Shown here: piece by piece, positions 59,846 through 64,000 of the stretch
Layout: the number at the start of each line of letters is the position of its first letter
How positions within the stretch are numbered: the stretch's first letter is position 1
Origin: Acididesulfobacillus acetoxydans
GTDB taxonomy: Bacteria > Bacillota > Desulfitobacteriia > Desulfitobacteriales > Desulfitobacteriaceae
NCBI RefSeq assembly: GCF_902729405.1
Contig: NZ_LR746496.1
Location: forward strand, 1,984,001 to 2,048,000
Length of the DNA stretch: 64,000 nucleotides
Direction: 5' to 3'
Position numbers and translations under genes: made by a program
Notes under the pieces: model-generated
What the model was told of the DNA's origin: nothing
Databases searched by the model: none
The model's input: the letters and a program-made list of their open reading frames with translations, nothing else

Positions 59846-61030
59846 ATGGCTGGCAGTATCAAAGATAAGGTGGCCATTGTGGGCATGGGTTGTACGCGGT
59901 TTGGGGAACGCTGGGATGCCGGTCTGGACGATCTCATCGTGGAAGCCGTATCCGATTGCACGGCGACCTCTGGGATAGAAATAAAAGATGTGGAAGCTTT
60001 CTGGTTTGGCAGCTTTACATCCAGCACCACCGGGGCTTTACCGTTTTCTCTAACGATGAAAACGTTCTTCAAACCTGTGACCAGGGTGGAGAATATGTGT
60101 GCGACTGGGACGGATGCCTTCAGAAATGCCTGTTATGCGGTGGCTTCCGGGGCCTATGATCTGGTAATGGCGATTGGGGCAGAGAAATTGAAGGATTCGG
60201 GTTACAGCGGTTTAGAAACTCCAATGCCACACGCAGACCGAACCACGCTGGAACCGTCGGCACCGGCTCGGTTTGCGTTTTTGGCACCGGCTTACGCCCA
60301 TAAATATCAGCTTTCTATGGATCATTTGAAAACGGTTATGGCCAGGATCGCTTGGAAGAATCATCATAATGGGGCTTTGAACCCCAAAGCGCAGTATCAG
60401 CAGGAAGTTTCCATGGAAACGATCCGAAAATCGCCTATGGTGGCTTATCCTTTAAGCATTATGGATTCCTCAGGGGTGGCGGACGGAGCGACGTGTGCCC
60501 TGATTTGCCGGGTTGAGGATGCCCATAAGTATAATAAAAATCCGGTTTATGTGAAAGCTGTTGCGATTGCTGCCGGTTCCGGTTTTGGTGAACGGCATCA
60601 GGATTATGACTATACCACGGTGCTGGAAACCCATTTTGCCGCTCAGGCGGCTTATCAGGAGGCCGGTATTAGAAACCCCAGGGAAGCGATCAGTTTGGCC
60701 GAAGTCCATGATTGCTTTACGATTACGGAGTTGGTGAATTACGAGGATCTAATGCTTTCCCCGCGTGGAAAGGGATGGAGGGATGTGGAAAGCGGTTTTT
60801 ATGAATTGGGTGGGGGCTTACCGGTGAATCCTGACGGGGGGCTGAAGTCTTTTGGACATCCAGTCGGGGCGACAGGTCTGCGCATGCTCTACGAAGCCTA
60901 TTTACAGTTGAGAGGGGAGGCGGGGAAACGGCAAATTAACAATCCGCGGCTGGCACTTACGCATAACCTGGGAGGTCAGCCGTCCTATGCGGTCGCTTCA
61001 GTTTGTATTGTGGGTAATCAGCGGGGTTAG
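59846..61030 (+). CDS. SCP2-type thiolase / acetyl-CoA acetyltransferase
   Basis: A 394-residue thiolase of the archaeal/SCP2 type. The nucleophile Cys is in RVENMCATGTDAFRNACYAV, the second active-site segment is EVHDCFTITELVNYEDL, and FGHPVGATGLRML carries the His. It probably cleaves 3-oxoacyl-CoA with CoA, working with the HMG-synthase-like/DUF35 protein just upstream. ATG 59846 lies nine bases after AGGAG; ATG 59840 is only three away. A gap of about 150 bases follows before the ligase gene. Confidence 0.92.
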   Translation: MAGSIKDKVAIVGMGCTRFGERWDAGLDDLIVEAVSDCTATSGIEIKDVEAFWFGSFTSSTTGALPFSLTMKTFFKPVTRVENMCATGTDAFRNACYAVASGAYDLVMAIGAEKLKDSGYSGLETPMPHADRTTLEPSAPARFAFLAPAYAHKYQLSMDHLKTVMARIAWKNHHNGALNPKAQYQQEVSMETIRKSPMVAYPLSIMDSSGVADGATCALICRVEDAHKYNKNPVYVKAVAIAAGSGFGERHQDYDYTTVLETHFAAQAAYQEAGIRNPREAISLAEVHDCFTITELVNYEDLMLSPRGKGWRDVESGFYELGGGLPVNPDGGLKSFGHPVGATGLRMLYEAYLQLRGEAGKRQINNPRLALTHNLGGQPSYAVASVCIVGNQRG

Positions 61031-61179
61031 GTATGGGCACACCGCTGGAAGTTTGATCCTAATCTTGGCAAGGTGCTCACTGGGGTATTCACTGAGACAA
61101 GAGGGTCATAGAGGTAAGGTGTTTTGAAGTTTGGATTCTTGATGTAGGGTGCGGCAGATTAGAAAAAGGGGGATTTAAA

Positions 61180-62769
61180 ATGGCGGGGGATATGGATTTT
61201 TCTCTTCCGAAGACCCATTACTCGAACAATCTGGTCAGCAGCATGAAGATGAATCTGGCGAAAAACCCGGATATGTTGGCGATCGTCTTCGAGGATCGGC
61301 AGGAGACTTGGGCGCAAATGTGGGAGCGGACCAATCGGCTGGGCCGGGGGATGTATCGGCTCGGCTTGAAAAAGGGTGACCGGGTTGCAATGTTGTTAAA
61401 CAACGGTTTTGAATTCCCGGAAACCTATGTGACCACGACCAAAGCCGGGTTTGTCATGAGCCCGGTCAATACGAATTTCAAAGCCGAGGAACTGGCCTAC
61501 CAACTCCATGATTGCGGTGCGGCGGCCTTGGTTACCAATCCTGAATACATCGAATTGGTCTATTCGATTCGTGAGCGGCTGCCGCAACTGAAGCACTTGA
61601 TCGTGACGGGTGAAAGCGATATTGGAGATGCGTTTTCATATGAAGGGTTGATTCGTTCCTCCAGCCCGGAAGAAATAGCCGTTGATATCCGGCCCAGCGA
61701 TGTTCATATGATCCTCTATACCTCGGGGACTACGGGCCGGCCTAAGGGTGCCGTCAGAGGGTATATGGAGAATTTTCATACAGGTATGGCGGCTAGCGTC
61801 GAATGGAGTCTTCGTTCCGGGGACAGGCAACTGGTAGTGACGCCGCTTTATCATGCCGCACCCTGTGCCTGGCTGCTGGCGACGCTGGTTACGGGCGGGA
61901 CGGAGGTGGTTTTGGCAAGGTATATGCCGGATCGGGTTTTGGAGGCCATTGAAAAGTACAAGGTCAACTGGACCATGATGGTGCCGATCATGTATGATCG
62001 CTTGTTTACCTTACCGACAGAGGTTTTAAACCGCTGTGACCTCAGCAGCCTGCGCGTTGTGATCTCAGGGGGTGCACCTTTACACACCCCGACCAAGGCG
62101 AAAATTAAACAATTCTTCCGGCAGGCTGAATTGCACGAATTCTACGGGAGCACCGAACTGGGTGTATCCACTGTTTTGCGGGACGAAGATCAGTTGCGCA
62201 AGGAGCGCTGTGTGGGTAAACCGTTACAGGACGTGGAGCTTAAGTTATTTGACCGAGAAGGGAAAGCGGTTAAACCGGGTGAGGTGGGTATTCTCTATTC
62301 GCGGGGGCTTTGTGGATTCCGAGGATATTGGAATAACCCGGAAGCTACGCGGGAGGCCTTTTTGAATGATGAATGGGCAACGGTCGGTGATATGGCACGG
62401 CAGGATGATGAGGGATATTACTATCTTGTGGACAGGGCTAAGGATATGGTTATTTCAGGTGGAGTGAATGTTTATCCTGTGGAGATTGAAGAGGTTTTAC
62501 TGCAGCTGGATGCGCTCCAGGATGCCGCAGTGATTGGTGTTCCTGATTCAGAGTGGGGGGAAGTCGTGAAAGCTATCGTAGTACTTAAGCCGGGTGCGGT
62601 GCTCACGGCGGAAGCGCTTATCGGGTACTGCAAGGAACATCTGGCTCGGTTCAAGGTGCCAAAGTCGGTGGACTTTGTCGAGAGCATACCGCGCACGCAA
62701 ACAGGGAAGATCCTCAAACGGGAGCTGCGCAAGAAATACTGGGGAGACGGGGGAATTCAGGTTTCTTAG
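61180..62769 (+). CDS. Acyl-CoA ligase (AMP-forming)
   Basis: A 529-residue ANL-family ligase: P-loop LYTSGTTGRPKGAV, A5 LHEFYGSTELGVSTV, A8 hinge LVDRAKDMVISGGVNVYP and the C-terminal Lys in PRTQTGKILKREL. It activates a carboxylic acid to its CoA ester and would feed the beta-oxidation genes upstream. Substrate not assigned. SD AAAAAGGGGG. Probably part of the TetR-controlled unit, although the gap before it could hold its own promoter. Confidence 0.92.
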   Translation: MAGDMDFSLPKTHYSNNLVSSMKMNLAKNPDMLAIVFEDRQETWAQMWERTNRLGRGMYRLGLKKGDRVAMLLNNGFEFPETYVTTTKAGFVMSPVNTNFKAEELAYQLHDCGAAALVTNPEYIELVYSIRERLPQLKHLIVTGESDIGDAFSYEGLIRSSSPEEIAVDIRPSDVHMILYTSGTTGRPKGAVRGYMENFHTGMAASVEWSLRSGDRQLVVTPLYHAAPCAWLLATLVTGGTEVVLARYMPDRVLEAIEKYKVNWTMMVPIMYDRLFTLPTEVLNRCDLSSLRVVISGGAPLHTPTKAKIKQFFRQAELHEFYGSTELGVSTVLRDEDQLRKERCVGKPLQDVELKLFDREGKAVKPGEVGILYSRGLCGFRGYWNNPEATREAFLNDEWATVGDMARQDDEGYYYLVDRAKDMVISGGVNVYPVEIEEVLLQLDALQDAAVIGVPDSEWGEVVKAIVVLKPGAVLTAEALIGYCKEHLARFKVPKSVDFVESIPRTQTGKILKRELRKKYWGDGGIQVS

Positions 62770-62825
62770 TCTTTTGAAATAAGGAATTATTCGAAACGGG
62801 CTATTTCAGTTGAATGGAGGATTAT

Positions 62826-64000
62826 ATGAGTATTGAATGGTTTCCTCCTATACTGGAGGAGAAAAAAGGTTTTTATCCGCAAGACATTTATGAGGAAGCG
62901 TTACAGCGTTATCCTACCGTTGCGGAGTTGGTAACTCGAAAAGCCGAAGAAAACGGGGATAAGATCTGGTTAATCTCTGGTGAAGAGAAATATAGCTTTA
63001 AAGAAGTTGACAGGCTGACAGATAATCTCGTAGCCGGTTTTTATGAGATGGGCATGAGAAGTGGGGATAAAATAGCGATCTTTGCTTTAAATTCCCCACA
63101 GTGGATATTTTCGTATTTTGCTATTTTGAAATTAGGAGCAATACCTGTCACGGTGAACACGGCTTTTATAAAGGAACCATTAATCTACAATCTAAAAGCT
63201 GCAGAAGCCAAATACCTGGTTCTGGATGCCCGTTTGTTAGAGGCTTATCGAGAGGTAGAAGAAGAACTTGATAATATACAAAGTTTGGTAATTATAGGCG
63301 AACACCAGAATGAGTCTTTCTCGAAGCTTCACAAAAAGTATCAATTTCTTGAAGCTTTACTGACAGTGACATCTAATCCAGCAGTAAAGGCAGTTGAATT
63401 GCCGAAAGATCCTTGTGCGATGATCCTGACGTCGGGGACGACGGGACGTTCTAAGGTTGTCGTGGACTCCAATGCGCAGTTTATTACGACGGCGTTGTTT
63501 ATGCTTGATGTAGGTGGAGTTACCGGGGATAGTGTCGTTTATGTATACCTTCCCCTATTTCACATTATGGCCTTGGATCTGGCAACCATTTCTTCCCTGC
63601 TTGCCAATGCCACAATGGTTCTCGTGGAGAAATTTTCTCCCGCAACGTTTTGGGATGAGATCAAGAAGTATCATATCACTCACTTTCATGCCGTAGGGCC
63701 CATATTGGAGATGCTTTTTAAGCTGCCGCCTTCCAGTTTAGAGCAGGAACACGGATCTCTGACGGCTATCGCCTATTCGTCTAAAGAAGTGTGGCTGGAG
63801 GCCAAGAGACGTTTTAATCTCTCGCTTACAGGCGGCTACGGGAGTACGGAGGTTGGTATTCCGATTTCGTCACCGTATGATATTGTGGTTGCCGGAGAGA
63901 ATCCGCCTGGGCGTTGTGGGCTGGTAGGTCCTCACGTTGAGGCACGTATTATGGATGAGCAGGGACATTTTCTACCGGTTGGAAGGACTGGTGAGATTGT
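62826..64000 (+). CDS. Second acyl-CoA ligase, 3' end outside window
   Basis: The frame is open from ATG 62826 to the window end (391 residues seen). It opens MSIEWFPPILEEKKGFYPQD, has GDKIAIFALNSPQWIFSYFA, the P-loop MILTSGTTGRSKVVV, and an A5-type GGYGSTEVGIPIS. GGAGG lies five bases upstream. It is an AMP-forming ligase like its neighbour but clearly diverged and more AT-rich than the other genes here, suggesting separate origin. The adenylation lysine region lies beyond the edge. Confidence 0.9.
   Translation, partial: MSIEWFPPILEEKKGFYPQDIYEEALQRYPTVAELVTRKAEENGDKIWLISGEEKYSFKEVDRLTDNLVAGFYEMGMRSGDKIAIFALNSPQWIFSYFAILKLGAIPVTVNTAFIKEPLIYNLKAAEAKYLVLDARLLEAYREVEEELDNIQSLVIIGEHQNESFSKLHKKYQFLEALLTVTSNPAVKAVELPKDPCAMILTSGTTGRSKVVVDSNAQFITTALFMLDVGGVTGDSVVYVYLPLFHIMALDLATISSLLANATMVLVEKFSPATFWDEIKKYHITHFHAVGPILEMLFKLPPSSLEQEHGSLTAIAYSSKEVWLEAKRRFNLSLTGGYGSTEVGIPISSPYDIVVAGENPPGRCGLVGPHVEARIMDEQGHFLPVGRTGEI

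Overview
The window reads as a moderately GC-rich chromosome segment of an anaerobic, endospore-forming Firmicute of the Peptococcaceae/Desulfitobacteriales kind (inference). Supporting evidence: spo0A and a 21-residue spoVM; a UGA-decoding HesB-like selenoprotein; a c-di-AMP (ydaO) riboswitch; a futalosine-type menaquinone enzyme; a sirohaem-type reductase; a ferredoxin; ATP-driven 2-hydroxyacyl-CoA dehydratase genes; and a roughly 630-nt structured RNA that looks like an OLE RNA. No rRNA, complete tRNA, CRISPR array or prophage was seen.

Region 1 (1-25.5 kb) is mostly housekeeping: an acuA end, an HD protein, the selenoprotein with its SECIS hairpin, asparaginase, the ACT/DUF711 pair, the large RNA, a polysaccharide deacetylase, a riboswitch-controlled NlpC/P60 hydrolase, uvrC, a menaquinone radical-SAM enzyme, a molybdopterin oxidoreductase operon, pabAB/pabC and a DinG-type helicase-nuclease. 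Region 2 (25.5-36.8 kb) holds psd-pssA, spoVM, a sirohaem-type protein, spo0A, a dTMP-kinase-like gene, and a DcuS/DcuR-like two-component pair followed by an orphan DctP-type lipoprotein. Region 3 (36.8-41.6 kb, minus strand) is a complete Liv branched-chain amino-acid-type ABC operon.

Region 4 (41.6-55.7 kb) mixes working genes with wreckage: a sigma-54 activator, a DMT exporter, an AAA/PD-(D/E)XK gene, an acyl-CoA ligase and a three-gene 2-hydroxyacyl-CoA dehydratase set. Between them lie fragments of an acyl-CoA dehydrogenase, a second DMT exporter, a FadR-type regulator, a sigma-54 activator, an FGGY kinase, an aldehyde dehydrogenase and a DUF362 protein. A 2-kb IS200/IS605 element sits inside this zone. 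Its TnpA is dead twice over (amber codon and lost HUH histidine), but its TnpB has all recognisable RuvC residues and its 3' end folds like an omega/reRNA.

Region 5 (55.7-64 kb) is a TetR-controlled fatty or aromatic acyl-CoA module: TetR, enoyl-CoA hydratase, 3-hydroxyacyl-CoA dehydrogenase, a fused HMG-CoA-synthase-like/DUF35 protein lacking the usual catalytic Cys, an SCP2-type thiolase and two acyl-CoA ligases, the last cut by the window end. Two near-identical 18-bp operators lie before tetR and before the operon. Together with the dehydratase genes this suggests anaerobic activation, dehydration and beta-oxidation of an uptaken organic acid; the substrate cannot be read from the sequence.

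A recurring oddity is short tandem arrays (10-21 bp units, often purine-rich on the + strand) beside or inside genes: at least eight in 64 kb, including seven in-frame 15-bp copies inside the core of a dehydratase subunit.
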